From positions 45,170 to 109,169 of the forward strand of contig JAAXXT010000003.1 in the NCBI GenBank assembly GCA_013334325.1: DNA of 64,000 nt, in the 5' to 3' direction. Below, piece by piece: positions 18,437 to 27,307 of the stretch. Within the stretch, counting starts at the first letter, position 1. Each line of letters starts with the position of its first letter. The position numbers were made by a program, and so were the translations under genes. Under the pieces are notes generated by a model. The model made no database searches. It saw nothing but the letters and a program-made list of their open reading frames with translations, and was not told the DNA's origin. Origin of the DNA: Erysipelotrichaceae bacterium (GTDB taxonomy: Bacteria > Bacillota_I > Bacilli_A > Erysipelotrichales > Erysipelotrichaceae).

Positions 18437-18458
18437 AGGCATCTTTCGATGCCTTTTT
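18435..18458 (+). terminator. Terminator after the HAD phosphatase gene
   Basis: Stem AAAGGCATC / GATGCCTTT with a TTTC loop and a T-run. Confidence 0.88.
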
Positions 18459-18464
18459 ACTTAC

Positions 18465-19808
18465 TTATTTTACTGGATGAAGTTCAGCGAGAATATGATC
18501 GTGTTCTTCTTTGGTAAATTTATAAAACAACATAGGGATGATGCTTAATAAACAAGAGATCGCTGGGAATAAAGATAAGAGTGAGAAGATCCCTGCATAG
18601 GCTAGAGGTGTTTGAGCAACCACATCCCCTTGATATCCTACGAAGGCCAATACGATCCCTATGAAAGCCAAACCTAAGGCACTTTGAAGGATGGTCGTAA
18701 AGGTATTCAGTGAGAATACGATACCTTCTGCACGTTTACCTGTTTTATGTTCAAGATAATCTACAGTATCACCTACGATAGAATAGGTCACTACATCGTT
18801 GATCCCTAAGGATATACCACAGATAAACAAGAGTCCAAAGACGACTGTAAGATTTCCATAACCTAAGATAAACAAGAGGATATGAGAGATAAATCCTAAA
18901 ATCAAAGTATTGATATAGGTCATTTTCTTTCCCCACATATGAACAAGTTTTGGGGCAAAGAACATTGAGAAGATCATCGCTAAGATGAGGATGCCTCCTA
19001 AGATCGTATACTGATTTGGATCAGCAAGATTCTTATTGGCGAAATAGAGACCAGCAGTAGCGATGACCATTCTAAAGGCACCCATTAAACGACTGAATTG
19101 TAAAATCAATAAAGGTTTATTTTGAGCGATGATTCTAAATTTAGGAGCTTCTTCGCTACTTTGCTTAACACGTTCTTTCGTTCCGAAACCTGCCAAAGCA
19201 AACAAAGCTGAACCTACGATCCCAATGATCATGGCAGTTATCAAGTAAGCACGTGCATTGCCTGCGCTATTCTCAACAGTTGATCCACCTAAGGAATTGA
19301 TCAAGATCGGTGGGACCAAGATCCCTATCGCCATCCCAATATTACAGAAAATACGAACCATCGTAATCAAACTCAATCTTTCTTCTGGATTTTCAGTTAT
19401 GGCTACAGACATTCCCCAATAAGGAATATCGGTTATCGTGAAGGTCATAGACCACATATTATAACTGATGACCGCATATAAGATCTTGATGCCTGGGCTC
19501 ATATCAGGTACTGCGAAAGTCAAAATCGTAAAGATCGCAAGTGGAATAGGTACTGCCATTAGATATGGTCTTAGTTTACCAAATCTCGTCTTGGTCTTAT
19601 CAACTAACATTCCCATCAAAGGATCATTAATGGCATCCCATAAACGGGTAAAAAACATGATCGTCGCAACGATCTCAGGCTTAATTAAGGCTACATCAGT
19701 ATAATAAAACATGATCAAGGTAATAACCAAATTATAGATAATATTTTGGCCCATCCCCGCAAAACTAAAGGCCAACTTCTCAGACAAAGACAACTTTTGT
19801 TTTTGCAT
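18465..19808 (-). CDS. GPH-family (MelB-like) sugar:cation symporter
   Basis: 447 residues with about 12 hydrophobic segments. The N-terminus (KLSLSEKLAFSFAGMGQN) and the loops AINDPLMGMLVDKTKTRFGKLRPY and GINDVVTYSIVGDTVDYLEHKTGKR are hallmarks of the glycoside-pentoside-hexuronide family of cation symporters. The Asp in the NDP motif of the first loop region is kept, as in MelB. The sugar cannot be named. It is transcribed alone; its -10 box is one arm of an inverted repeat shared with the divergent small gene. Confidence 0.9.
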   Translation of the reverse strand: MQKQKLSLSEKLAFSFAGMGQNIIYNLVITLIMFYYTDVALIKPEIVATIMFFTRLWDAINDPLMGMLVDKTKTRFGKLRPYLMAVPIPLAIFTILTFAVPDMSPGIKILYAVISYNMWSMTFTITDIPYWGMSVAITENPEERLSLITMVRIFCNIGMAIGILVPPILINSLGGSTVENSAGNARAYLITAMIIGIVGSALFALAGFGTKERVKQSSEEAPKFRIIAQNKPLLILQFSRLMGAFRMVIATAGLYFANKNLADPNQYTILGGILILAMIFSMFFAPKLVHMWGKKMTYINTLILGFISHILLFILGYGNLTVVFGLLFICGISLGINDVVTYSIVGDTVDYLEHKTGKRAEGIVFSLNTFTTILQSALGLAFIGIVLAFVGYQGDVVAQTPLAYAGIFSLLSLFPAISCLLSIIPMLFYKFTKEEHDHILAELHPVK

Positions 19809-19829
19809 AGAAAACCCTCTTTTATCTCA

Positions 19830-19860
19830 AGTATACCGTATTTTTTCACTATGGTATACT
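19830..19860. promoter_or_regulatory. Divergent promoters built on an inverted repeat
   Basis: AGTATACC at 19830-19837 and GGTATACT at 19853-19860 are inverted copies 15 nt apart. Each contains a TATACT -10 box: the left one faces the GPH symporter on the minus strand, the right one (with TG extension, 19852-19860) faces the small plus-strand gene at 19867, 6 nt away. A protein binding both arms would control both genes; that is inference. Confidence 0.55.
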
Positions 19861-19866
19861 TTATTC

Positions 19867-20043
19867 ATGAAGCAAACCTTTGAACATAGAAATAGACTCG
19901 TAAAAACCATTACTCTTAAAGCATCTGACCTTTTAGAACACTTCCAATGGGGCAAACAAAGTGTCAGCGATGAGGAAGTCTTTAAGAAGATCAAAGACTT
20001 AGAAGCATCAATAGAAGAATTGAAGAAATCATTTAGGGAATAA
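19867..20043 (+). CDS. Short MazG-like protein (58 aa), probably truncated
   Basis: ATG at 19867 to TAA at 20041-20043, 58 residues. The segment DLLEHFQWG (21-29) is the core of the MazG-like nucleotide pyrophosphohydrolases, where it normally reads EAAELLEHFQW. Here the metal-binding Glu positions read KASDLLE, and the later helix with the second acidic motif is missing or degenerate (DLEASIEELKK). Full members have about 100 residues, so this is a short, probably inactive or dimer-dependent form. A TATACT box lies 6 nt before the ATG with no Shine-Dalgarno, suggesting a leaderless mRNA. Confidence 0.65.
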   Translation: MKQTFEHRNRLVKTITLKASDLLEHFQWGKQSVSDEEVFKKIKDLEASIEELKKSFRE

Positions 20044-20048
20044 GCTTA

Positions 20049-20075
20049 GGTCCTCATAAGTATGAGTGGAGGACC
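20049..20075 (+). other. Hairpin sequestering a ribosome binding site
   Basis: GGTCCTC (20049-20055) pairs with GAGGACC (20069-20075) around a 13-nt loop. The right arm contains the GGAGG ribosome binding site of the small gene at 20078, so folding would block its translation. Confidence 0.5.
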
Positions 20076-20077
20076 AT

Positions 20078-20203
20078 ATGACAACATCTAGTTTACTGCT
20101 GTATGTTGCGATCGTAGCGGGCATAGCTGCCATCTACAAGCTTCTGACCTCAGGACGAGGCAGAGTGAGTATTCCCGGGATCGAAATGACTTGGGGAAAA
20201 TGA
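20078..20203 (+). CDS. 41-residue single-pass membrane protein
   Basis: ATG at 20078, preceded by GGAGG at the right distance, to TGA at 20201-20203. A hydrophobic helix (residues ~5-23, LLLYVAIVAGIAAIYKLL) is followed by a short polar tail ending MTWGK. I do not recognise it. The strong ribosome binding site and hairpin argue that it is real. It lies between the MazG-like gene and radC and is closed by a terminator whose GAGGAC/GTCCTC arms repeat those of the upstream hairpin. Confidence 0.6.
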   Translation: MTTSSLLLYVAIVAGIAAIYKLLTSGRGRVSIPGIEMTWGK

Positions 20204-20221
20204 GGACGATGTCCTCTTTTT
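20202..20221 (+). terminator. Terminator before radC
   Basis: Stem GAGGAC / GTCCTC, loop GAT, then five T, ending 1-2 nt before the radC start. Confidence 0.65.
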
Positions 20222-20222
20222 A

Positions 20223-20903
20223 ATGATGAAGATCAAAGAAATACAAAACAACGAAAGACCACGAGAGAAACTAAGAAACTTAGGCATCAGATCTCTTAAT
20301 GATGCGGAGCTCTTAGCCATCTTACTAAGAAGTGGCATCGCAGGTAAATCTGCCATACAACTCGCTAAAGAACTCTTAAGTCTATGTGGCTCTATCAATA
20401 ATCTTTCTGCACTGGATGTGAATACCTTAGAGTCAATAAAAGGGATCAAAGGCGTAAAAGCTTCTGAGGTATTGGCTTTATGTGAGGTAAGTCGAAGAAT
20501 GGCTCAACAAGCGTCTTTAGAAGTCGATGTGATAGATCAACCATCACGATTGGTCAATTGGTTAAAGAAAGAATTGGGCTCTTCTCAGCAGGAGCAATTC
20601 ATGGTGGTTTTTTTGAATACGAAAAATCACATCATCGGCTATAAGATCCTGTATATGGGAGGACTAGACAGATCCATCGTTCATCCTCGAGAGGTCTATA
20701 AGGAAGCTCTTAAAGTATCCGCAGCCAGAATCATCGCTGTTCATAATCATCCCAGTGGTGATGTAAGCCCTAGTGAAAATGATCGCTTGGTGACTAAAGT
20801 CTTAGAAGAAGCAGGAGATACAATGGGTATTCCCTTACTGGATCATCTCATTGTTTCTCACTATGGGTACACAAGCTTACGTCAAATACTTAAAAAAGAT
20901 TGA
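20223..20903 (+). CDS. radC: RadC family JAB-domain protein
   Basis: 226 residues. An N-terminal helix-hairpin-helix region (RPREKLRNLGIRSLNDAELLAILLRSG ... IKGIKGVKASEVLALCE) precedes a JAB1/MPN metalloprotease-like domain with the zinc motif HNHPSGD and distal Asp (near residues 172-190). The cell role remains unclear despite the DNA-repair name; the gene is conserved next to mreC in Firmicutes, as here. Two adjacent ATGs (20223 and 20226) are possible starts; neither has a Shine-Dalgarno. Confidence 0.93.
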   Translation: MMKIKEIQNNERPREKLRNLGIRSLNDAELLAILLRSGIAGKSAIQLAKELLSLCGSINNLSALDVNTLESIKGIKGVKASEVLALCEVSRRMAQQASLEVDVIDQPSRLVNWLKKELGSSQQEQFMVVFLNTKNHIIGYKILYMGGLDRSIVHPREVYKEALKVSAARIIAVHNHPSGDVSPSENDRLVTKVLEEAGDTMGIPLLDHLIVSHYGYTSLRQILKKD

Positions 20904-20928
20904 ACTAAGGGTCCACTCTCTCTATAAT
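20900..20928 (+). promoter_or_regulatory. mreCD promoter
   Basis: TTGAAC (20900-20905), 17-nt spacer and perfect TATAAT (20923-20928), overlapping the radC stop. The leader is only about 8 nt, with AGGGG as ribosome binding site. Confidence 0.8.
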
Positions 20929-20941
20929 AGGGGATAGACTT

Positions 20942-21796
20942 ATGAACCGACTCAATCCGTTTAACCGCTTCTTACTTAAAATCGTTGGGGTATGCCTTGC
21001 CTTATCCCTCCTTTTAGCGATGTTTAGATTAAATGATCAAGTCGAAGGTACGGTCAATCAAGCCTATGGTTTCTTTTCAAGCTTACGCTATACCTTATTT
21101 GATAATCCAATTCAATCCATAGGGAACTTTATGAATGATTTCAGTTCCTTATATTCCCTAAAAGCAGAAAATGAACGTTTAAGAAAACAAATCGATCTTT
21201 TGGAACAATTTCAAGCACGACTAGATGAAGCTTATCGAGACATCGAAGATCTTAAGGTCCTCAATGACTTAAAGTTGTCTATGTCAGAATATCATCTGAT
21301 TGCGGCCTTGGTCATCAATCGTACACCAGATGCCTTTAATCATGTTTTAGGACTAAACGTTGGAACTTTAGATGGAGTTGAACTCAATGATGCGGTCATC
21401 AGTTCTACAGGCCTTATTGGGAAAATTACTTCGATCACCTCCAACTCATGTGAAGTACTTCTTTTGACCACAGAAGAAGAACTCAATAAAGTGTCCGTTA
21501 AGATTAGGATCACTCAAACCGATACTGCAGAAGCCTTATTAGAGTATTACGATGTCAATTCAGGATCATACATCTTGAGTCTACTTGAAACCAATGCGAC
21601 TATTAATGAAGGGATGACAGTCATCTCCAGTGGCTTAGGAGAAACCTATCCTAGTGGACTTTTGGTAGGAACTGTATCTAAAGTTGAAGTTCAACAAAGC
21701 GCTGGTGGAGTCAAAGTCTATGTGACCCCAGCTGCAGATTTCGCTCATATCAACTATGTTGCCATCGTTAAACGAGGAAATCTCAATGTGGATTGA
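20942..21796 (+). CDS. mreC: Cell-shape protein MreC
   Basis: 284 residues: one transmembrane helix (~12-28), a coiled coil (~72-112, LKAENERLRKQIDLLEQFQ) and the periplasmic beta-barrel core with the family pattern VINRTPDAFNHVLGLNVGTLDGVELNDAVI and LVGTVSKVE. MreC helps organise the elongasome for lateral wall synthesis, so the organism has a rod-type wall apparatus. No mreB is nearby. It overlaps mreD by 11 nt. Confidence 0.95.
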   Translation: MNRLNPFNRFLLKIVGVCLALSLLLAMFRLNDQVEGTVNQAYGFFSSLRYTLFDNPIQSIGNFMNDFSSLYSLKAENERLRKQIDLLEQFQARLDEAYRDIEDLKVLNDLKLSMSEYHLIAALVINRTPDAFNHVLGLNVGTLDGVELNDAVISSTGLIGKITSITSNSCEVLLLTTEEELNKVSVKIRITQTDTAEALLEYYDVNSGSYILSLLETNATINEGMTVISSGLGETYPSGLLVGTVSKVEVQQSAGGVKVYVTPAADFAHINYVAIVKRGNLNVD

Positions 21797-22337
21797 CCTC
21801 GCTTTTGTATTGGCAGGATTTATAGGAGATCTTATCTTAAGGATCCTCTTTCCTATCGATACATCGCTTCGTGCTTTGGTTTTTATACCTAATCTAGGGT
21901 TTTTAGCTTTTTTATTAATCAGTATTAAAAAACCAGTTCTTATTGCGGTCTTAAGTGGGGCTGCATTGGGTTTAGCCATAGATCTCTTTCAACATCAAAT
22001 GGTAGGAAATGTGATAGCTTATCCCTTAAGCATTTACATTATTAAGTTTTGGTCTAGTCAACTCAATGAATCTTTGTTTGAACAGATCTTTATGGGGATC
22101 ACTGGTCTATTCATCAAAGAGTTAGCTCAATATGGTGTTTTGTTTGTTTTTGGGATCACTCATCTTTATCTCAATGCTTGGTTTATAAAGCGTGAATTTC
22201 TAACATTGATTGGACATGTACCTTTACTATTAGGCTTAGCTGGACTAAATCGATTGAAATATAGTGCTCAAAAAAGCTTGGCTCTTAATAAACAACGTCG
22301 CGAAAGAGTGCTCTGGAATCCTACCCTAAAGCCATAA
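21786..22337 (+). CDS. mreD: Cell-shape membrane protein MreD
   Basis: 183 residues with about five hydrophobic segments spread over its length, typical of MreD, which works with MreC in wall elongation. The start chosen is the ATG at 21786, inside the end of mreC, giving MWIDLAFVLAG; a start further upstream would add polar residues unlike the family. The sequence is weakly conserved, as usual for MreD; the position directly after mreC carries much of the assignment. Confidence 0.85.
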   Translation: MWIDLAFVLAGFIGDLILRILFPIDTSLRALVFIPNLGFLAFLLISIKKPVLIAVLSGAALGLAIDLFQHQMVGNVIAYPLSIYIIKFWSSQLNESLFEQIFMGITGLFIKELAQYGVLFVFGITHLYLNAWFIKREFLTLIGHVPLLLGLAGLNRLKYSAQKSLALNKQRRERVLWNPTLKP

Positions 22338-22339
22338 TA

Positions 22340-22348
22340 TGCTATAAT
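22340..22348 (+). promoter_or_regulatory. Extended -10 promoter of the ZnuA-like gene
   Basis: TGCTATAAT: TG extension plus perfect TATAAT (22343-22348); a GGAG site lies before the ATG at 22369. Confidence 0.65.
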
Positions 22349-22368
22349 TATTTGGAAATGGAGCCCTT

Positions 22369-23325
22369 ATGCGTAAAACATTTTTAATCTTGTTTTTATC
22401 GGTCATCATCTCACTAGGCAGCCTTACGGGCTGTAAGTTAAGCGTGCTCGAAATAGGGGTATCTACATATCCTGTTGAATATCTAGTTAGACGAATTGCA
22501 AAAGAAAAAGTAAATATCGTAATGTTGAGCACTGGTGAGACCATAACTCGTTCTCAAGCTGTTGAAGATTTTAAAGTCACTTTAAGTAAACTGGATGTAT
22601 TCTTTCAAATGGGACAACTAGAACCTTACATCTCAGCTCATTTAGATGACATCCAAAAAAGTAATATAAAGATCATTGATCTTGTAGGTACCTCAGCTGT
22701 GTATGCTTTTAAACGATATACGACCAATGTGATTGGGAACCAGTCGATCTCAGTTACTTCAGATTATTATGAAGGCTCTGTCTTTGATACGATCGATATG
22801 TATGAATCAGATCCTTATCTATGGTTAGATCCTATAACGATGACGTCTATGGCCTCTACGATCAAAAAATGGTTGGTAAGTAATTACCCTGAAGAGAAAG
22901 CTTTTTTTGAGGCCAACTTCTCGGATCTAGAAGTAGAATTAGCCAATATGGATGCGAATTATCAATTGATAAGAAGCAAAATGATCTCCGTTGTAAGCAT
23001 TACTCCTAGTTTTGGGAATTGGCAGAAAGCTTATGGGATGAAGATCTATCCAATCGTTCTATCTCGATATGGAGTCTTGCCTAATGCGGATCAACTAGCC
23101 ATCATAAAAGCAAAAATCAAAGATGAAGGTGTTCAATACATCATCAAGGATCCCTTGATGAGTGAAGATATGTTGGCTTTGTATGAACAACTCAAAGCAG
23201 AATTTGCTTTAGATGAGATCGTCTTGCATAGTTTAGCTTTCTTAACAGAAAAAGATGTTGAAAGCAAAGATGATTATATGACCTTGATGTATAAGAATCT
23301 TGCAGTATTGAAATTGATAGAGTAA
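22369..23325 (+). CDS. ZnuA-family lipoprotein lacking the usual metal ligands
   Basis: 318 residues. Signal peptide with lipobox LTGC (Cys22). The body follows the SBP_bac_9 (ZnuA/AdcA/MntC) fold pattern: VSTYPVEYLVRRI, then a helix-rich N-lobe, DPYLWLDPITM, and a C-lobe. The conserved metal-binding histidines are missing: the family DPHxWLDP reads DPYLWLDP, the HxAFxYF motif reads TPSFGNW, and the early His position is absent. It probably does not bind zinc in the standard way. No ABC permease or ATPase is adjacent. It sits alone between mreD and polA with its own promoter and terminator. Confidence 0.82.
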   Translation: MRKTFLILFLSVIISLGSLTGCKLSVLEIGVSTYPVEYLVRRIAKEKVNIVMLSTGETITRSQAVEDFKVTLSKLDVFFQMGQLEPYISAHLDDIQKSNIKIIDLVGTSAVYAFKRYTTNVIGNQSISVTSDYYEGSVFDTIDMYESDPYLWLDPITMTSMASTIKKWLVSNYPEEKAFFEANFSDLEVELANMDANYQLIRSKMISVVSITPSFGNWQKAYGMKIYPIVLSRYGVLPNADQLAIIKAKIKDEGVQYIIKDPLMSEDMLALYEQLKAEFALDEIVLHSLAFLTEKDVESKDDYMTLMYKNLAVLKLIE

Positions 23326-23349
23326 GTGAATCCTAAGGGATTCACTTTT
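23325..23349 (+). terminator. Terminator after the ZnuA-like gene
   Basis: Stem AGTGAATCC / GGATTCACT with a 4-nt loop and a short T-run. Confidence 0.82.
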
Positions 23350-23371
23350 GAAATTAAGGTGAGGCAAAGAA

Positions 23372-25903
23372 ATGAAAAAAATGCTCTTAGTAGATGGTAA
23401 TTCAATGTTTTTTAGAGCTTATTATGCGACAGCCTATACTCGTTTGAGTGCCAATAGCCAAGGTGTATATACCAACGCTGTTTTTGGTTTTGTCAGTATG
23501 CTTTCTAAAGCCATAGACTTGGTTCAACCTCAAGCTTTAATGATCGCATGGGATAGTGGTAAACCTACTTTTAGACATGAGAAATATGAAGATTATAAAG
23601 GAACACGTAAAGCATTACCTGAAGAACTGAAGATGCAGTTTCCTATTGTAAGAGAATACTGTGTAGCTGCTCATCTGTGTCATTATCAACAAGATGGTTT
23701 AGAAGCCGATGACATCATCGGATCTTTAGTGAAAAGATTTCCAGATTGGGATATCAATGTCTTATCCAGTGATAAAGATCTGCTTCAATTGATCGATAGA
23801 ACCACGTCAGTATGGTTGATGAAAAAAGGTCTTACAGAAATCAAAGAGATGGATGAAGCAGCCTTGATGGAAGAGATGGCATTAAAACCAGCTCAGATTT
23901 GTGATCTAAAAGGTCTTATGGGAGATGCTTCTGATAATATTCCAGGATTACCTGGTGTAGGAGAAAAGACAGCTCTAAAATTACTTGCGGATTATGGGAC
24001 CGTTGAGAATGTCTTGGCTCATAAAGATGACCTTAAAGGTAAACTGAAAGAAAATGTAGAAACGTATTCTGAACAAGCTCTTTTCTCAAAATGGCTCGCA
24101 ACGATCAAGACGGATGCTGAAATAGATCTTCCTTTAGAAGACATGGTCTATCAACCCGCCAACAGTGAAGCCAATGCTTTCTTTGAACGTTATGAGATGA
24201 AATCCTTGATCAAAGTTGAAAAAGTTAAACTTGAACATTTAGAAAGCGGCGATAAGTTTGAAGATCTTAATCAAAAAGACATCGCAATCTTTCCTCATTA
24301 TAGATTAGATACAGATTGGCCTCATCCTTTCTTTGGTTTGGCTTTCTCTGATGGGAAATTAAGTTGTTTCGTCAAAGAAGAAGACCTCTTAAAAGAACCG
24401 AACATTATTGCTTATCTTGCCTCATCAGAAATAAAACGTGTCTATGATGCGAAATCCTTTTTACATGCCTGTGATAGCGCAAAAGTATCCGTCAATGGGA
24501 CTTTTGAAGATCCTATGATCTTGTCTTATCTCGATGATTCTTCGATCAATACCTATGAGAAGATCCAAGTCAAATACAATTGGCCAGATTATCCTAAAGC
24601 TGTCTTATCTGATGACACGATGACCTTATCACGTCTCATCGCCCTTAAACTATCTCAAGATTGTTCATTACTATTAGAGAAGATTGAAGTAAAATCGATG
24701 AAAGAACTCTATGATAAAGTCGAAGAACCTTTGATTCGTTTACTTTATCAAATGGAAAAAGAAGGGATCTTAGTCGATGAGTCCATTCTCGATAAGATCG
24801 CAGAAGAAACCTTAGCGAAATTAAACGAGTTATCTGATCAGATCACTCAGATCGTAGGCCATGCGTTTAATGTGAATTCCCCTAAACAATTAGGAGAAGT
24901 CCTTTTCGTTGAACTTGGTTTACCATCCAATCGAAAAGGCTCTACAGCCATCGATGTGTTGGAGAGCTTAGTCGATGCACATCCTGTCATCAGTAAACTG
25001 ATCGAATATCGTAAGTATCAAAAACTCTATTCGACCTACGCTCAAGGCTTAAAGAAGTTCATTCAAGCTGATCATAAGATACACACCGTTTATAGCCAAA
25101 CGACCGCTCAAACAGGACGCTTATCATCCTATGATCCTAACCTACAAAACATATCAGTAAGAGATGAAGAAAGCCGTGGTATACGTAAGGCCTTTATTCC
25201 TAGTCCCGGAAATCTTTTATATGCCTGTGATTATTCTCAGATCGAATTACGTGTTTTAGCTCACATGGCAGATGAGAGCGCCATGATCGAAGCCTTTAAG
25301 ACCCATCTGGATATCCATACGAAAACAGCCATGGATGTCTTTCATGTCTCTGCAGAGGATGTGACCTCCTCGATGAGAAGACAAGCCAAGGCAGTTAACT
25401 TTGGGATCATCTATGGGATCAGTGATTTTGGTTTAGCCGCTCAATTAGGAACGGATCGTAAATCAGCTCAGAAGTTTATCGATGCTTATTTGACTTCTTA
25501 TCCAAACATCCAACGCTATATGGATGATACGGTCTTTGGGGCTCAAAGACAAGGCTATGTGGAGACCTTGTTTAAACGTAGAAGAGAGATCCCTGAGATC
25601 TTCGATAAATCTTATCAGATTAGAGAATTCGGAAAAAGAGCAGCGATGAATGCGCCTATTCAAGGTACAGCCGCAGACATTATAAAAATCGCAATGATTT
25701 CTGTCGATAAGGCACTCAAAGTAAATCATCTAAAGACAAAGATGATCGTTCAGGTTCATGATGAATTGGTCTTTGATGTTCCTAAGGATGAGTTAGAGAT
25801 CGTAAAGCGAGAAATTAAGAAAGCCATGATTGAAGCCGTCGATCTAAAAGTTCCTATGGAAGTCTCAGAAGCTTATGGAGACTCTTGGTATGAGGCTAAA
25901 TAA
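23372..25903 (+). CDS. polA: DNA polymerase I
   Basis: 843 residues. An N-terminal 5'-nuclease domain (LLVDGNSMFFRAYY; DGLEADDIIG; DNIPGLPGVGEKTALKLL), a middle 3'-5' exonuclease-like domain that has lost the expected acidic motifs, and a C-terminal polymerase domain with motif A DYSQIELRVLAHMA, motif B RRQAKAVNFGIIYG and motif C VHDELVF. It fills gaps and removes RNA primers. Lack of proofreading residues is common in Bacillota PolA. It begins a run of overlapping genes polA-mutM-coaE-dnaB-dnaI. Confidence 0.97.
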   Translation: MKKMLLVDGNSMFFRAYYATAYTRLSANSQGVYTNAVFGFVSMLSKAIDLVQPQALMIAWDSGKPTFRHEKYEDYKGTRKALPEELKMQFPIVREYCVAAHLCHYQQDGLEADDIIGSLVKRFPDWDINVLSSDKDLLQLIDRTTSVWLMKKGLTEIKEMDEAALMEEMALKPAQICDLKGLMGDASDNIPGLPGVGEKTALKLLADYGTVENVLAHKDDLKGKLKENVETYSEQALFSKWLATIKTDAEIDLPLEDMVYQPANSEANAFFERYEMKSLIKVEKVKLEHLESGDKFEDLNQKDIAIFPHYRLDTDWPHPFFGLAFSDGKLSCFVKEEDLLKEPNIIAYLASSEIKRVYDAKSFLHACDSAKVSVNGTFEDPMILSYLDDSSINTYEKIQVKYNWPDYPKAVLSDDTMTLSRLIALKLSQDCSLLLEKIEVKSMKELYDKVEEPLIRLLYQMEKEGILVDESILDKIAEETLAKLNELSDQITQIVGHAFNVNSPKQLGEVLFVELGLPSNRKGSTAIDVLESLVDAHPVISKLIEYRKYQKLYSTYAQGLKKFIQADHKIHTVYSQTTAQTGRLSSYDPNLQNISVRDEESRGIRKAFIPSPGNLLYACDYSQIELRVLAHMADESAMIEAFKTHLDIHTKTAMDVFHVSAEDVTSSMRRQAKAVNFGIIYGISDFGLAAQLGTDRKSAQKFIDAYLTSYPNIQRYMDDTVFGAQRQGYVETLFKRRREIPEIFDKSYQIREFGKRAAMNAPIQGTAADIIKIAMISVDKALKVNHLKTKMIVQVHDELVFDVPKDELEIVKREIKKAMIEAVDLKVPMEVSEAYGDSWYEAK

Positions 25904-26709
25904 TGCCTGAATTACCAGAAGTAGAAACGGTCGTTAGGACCTTAAAAAGCCAGATTATAGGAGAAAAGATCTTAGATGTTAAGGTCACTTGGCCTAGGAC
26001 TGTCTATGAATCACCTAGTTTTATCGAAGATCTTACTCAACGTAGGATTGTAGACATCACTCGACGAGGAAAGTATTTGATCTTTACCTTTGATCGAGGT
26101 TTTATGAGCGTTCATTTGAGAATGGAAGGAAGATTCTTCTTAACCCCATTAGACGATGAACCTAAGAAACATACCCATGTGATATTTGTCTTATCCAACC
26201 AAAAACTAGAGTTCAATGATACACGTAAGTTTGGAAGAATACAGTATTCGCTTAAGGATCCAGTAGAACTCTTGACTCAACTTGGATGTGAACCTTTCGA
26301 TGATGCATTGACTCCTGCTTATCTTAGAGATCTCGCTAAAACAAGAAGCATTCCTCTTAAGACCTTTCTTCTTGATCAATCAGTGATCGCAGGGATAGGT
26401 AACATCTACGCCGATCAGATCTGTTTCTTAGCTTCGATCTCTCCTTTGAAGAAAGTAAAAAGTATAAGCCTTAAACAATGGCAGGAACTTATAGGGATTA
26501 CGCGTATGGTTTTAAGTGAAGCCATTTTAGCCGGTGGGGCAACAGTACGGACCTATACCGCCTCTTTAGGGATCACAGGTCGCTTTCAAACGCATCTTCG
26601 AGTCTATGGACGAGGAACTCAGAATTGTCTGACTTGCGCAAGTCCTTTAAAAAGCATTAAAATAGGTCAAAGGACATCTGTGTATTGTCCACATTGTCAG
26701 AAAGGCTGA
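25903..26709 (+). CDS. mutM: Formamidopyrimidine-DNA glycosylase (Fpg)
   Basis: 268 residues. The mature N-terminus PELPEVET supplies the catalytic Pro2 and Glu3. NDTRKFGR and the helix-two-turn-helix region GIGNIYADQICF are present. The C-terminal zinc finger has the four cysteines CLTC ... CPHC. It excises 8-oxoguanine and ring-opened purines. It overlaps polA by one base, the order seen across Bacilli. Confidence 0.96.
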   Translation: MPELPEVETVVRTLKSQIIGEKILDVKVTWPRTVYESPSFIEDLTQRRIVDITRRGKYLIFTFDRGFMSVHLRMEGRFFLTPLDDEPKKHTHVIFVLSNQKLEFNDTRKFGRIQYSLKDPVELLTQLGCEPFDDALTPAYLRDLAKTRSIPLKTFLLDQSVIAGIGNIYADQICFLASISPLKKVKSISLKQWQELIGITRMVLSEAILAGGATVRTYTASLGITGRFQTHLRVYGRGTQNCLTCASPLKSIKIGQRTSVYCPHCQKG

Positions 26710-26710
26710 T

Positions 26711-27307
26711 ATGCACATCGCAATTACAGGGAATATTGGTAGTGGTAAATCCAGTGTCAGTCGTATCTTAAAGTCTTTAGGTTATCCTGTTTTTGATGCG
26801 GATACCTTAGCCAAAGCCCAATATGAAAAAGCTGAAGTAAAAAACGCCCTTAATACATATTTTCAAGAAGATCTATATCCTAGTGGATCACTAGATCACG
26901 CTCGTTTATCTGAGCTTATCTTCAAAGAAGCCCATTCAGAAGCTCGTCAATTCGTTGAAGCACTTATTCACCCTTTGGTTTTTTTGGACTTAGCTACATT
27001 AGCTCAAGAATCAGGCTCACTTATCGTCTTCAGTGAAGTTCCTCTTCTGTATGAAGCACATGGGGAAACTGCCTTTGATCGAGTGCTATTGGTGGTCAGC
27101 GATGAAGATATCGCTGATAAACGCTTGATGGAACAACGTGGATTGGATCTCAAAGAGATCAGACGTAGACGTAAACTTCAACTAAGTTCTAGGATTAAGA
27201 TGGTCTTAGCTGATGACATCATCGAAAACAATGAAGATGAGGCCACATTAGTTCAACAAGTGACCCTCTACAGTGATAAAATAAGAAGTATCTATGGAAA
27301 GAAATAA
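26711..27307 (+). CDS. coaE: Dephospho-CoA kinase
   Basis: 198 residues. P-loop GNIGSGKSSV near the N-terminus, FDADTLA and a C-terminal helical region with RRRKLQLS. It phosphorylates dephospho-CoA at the 3'-OH, the last step of CoA synthesis. The gene starts 1 nt after the mutM stop and overlaps dnaB by 14 nt, so it lies in the polA-dnaI operon. Confidence 0.94.
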   Translation: MHIAITGNIGSGKSSVSRILKSLGYPVFDADTLAKAQYEKAEVKNALNTYFQEDLYPSGSLDHARLSELIFKEAHSEARQFVEALIHPLVFLDLATLAQESGSLIVFSEVPLLYEAHGETAFDRVLLVVSDEDIADKRLMEQRGLDLKEIRRRRKLQLSSRIKMVLADDIIENNEDEATLVQQVTLYSDKIRSIYGKK

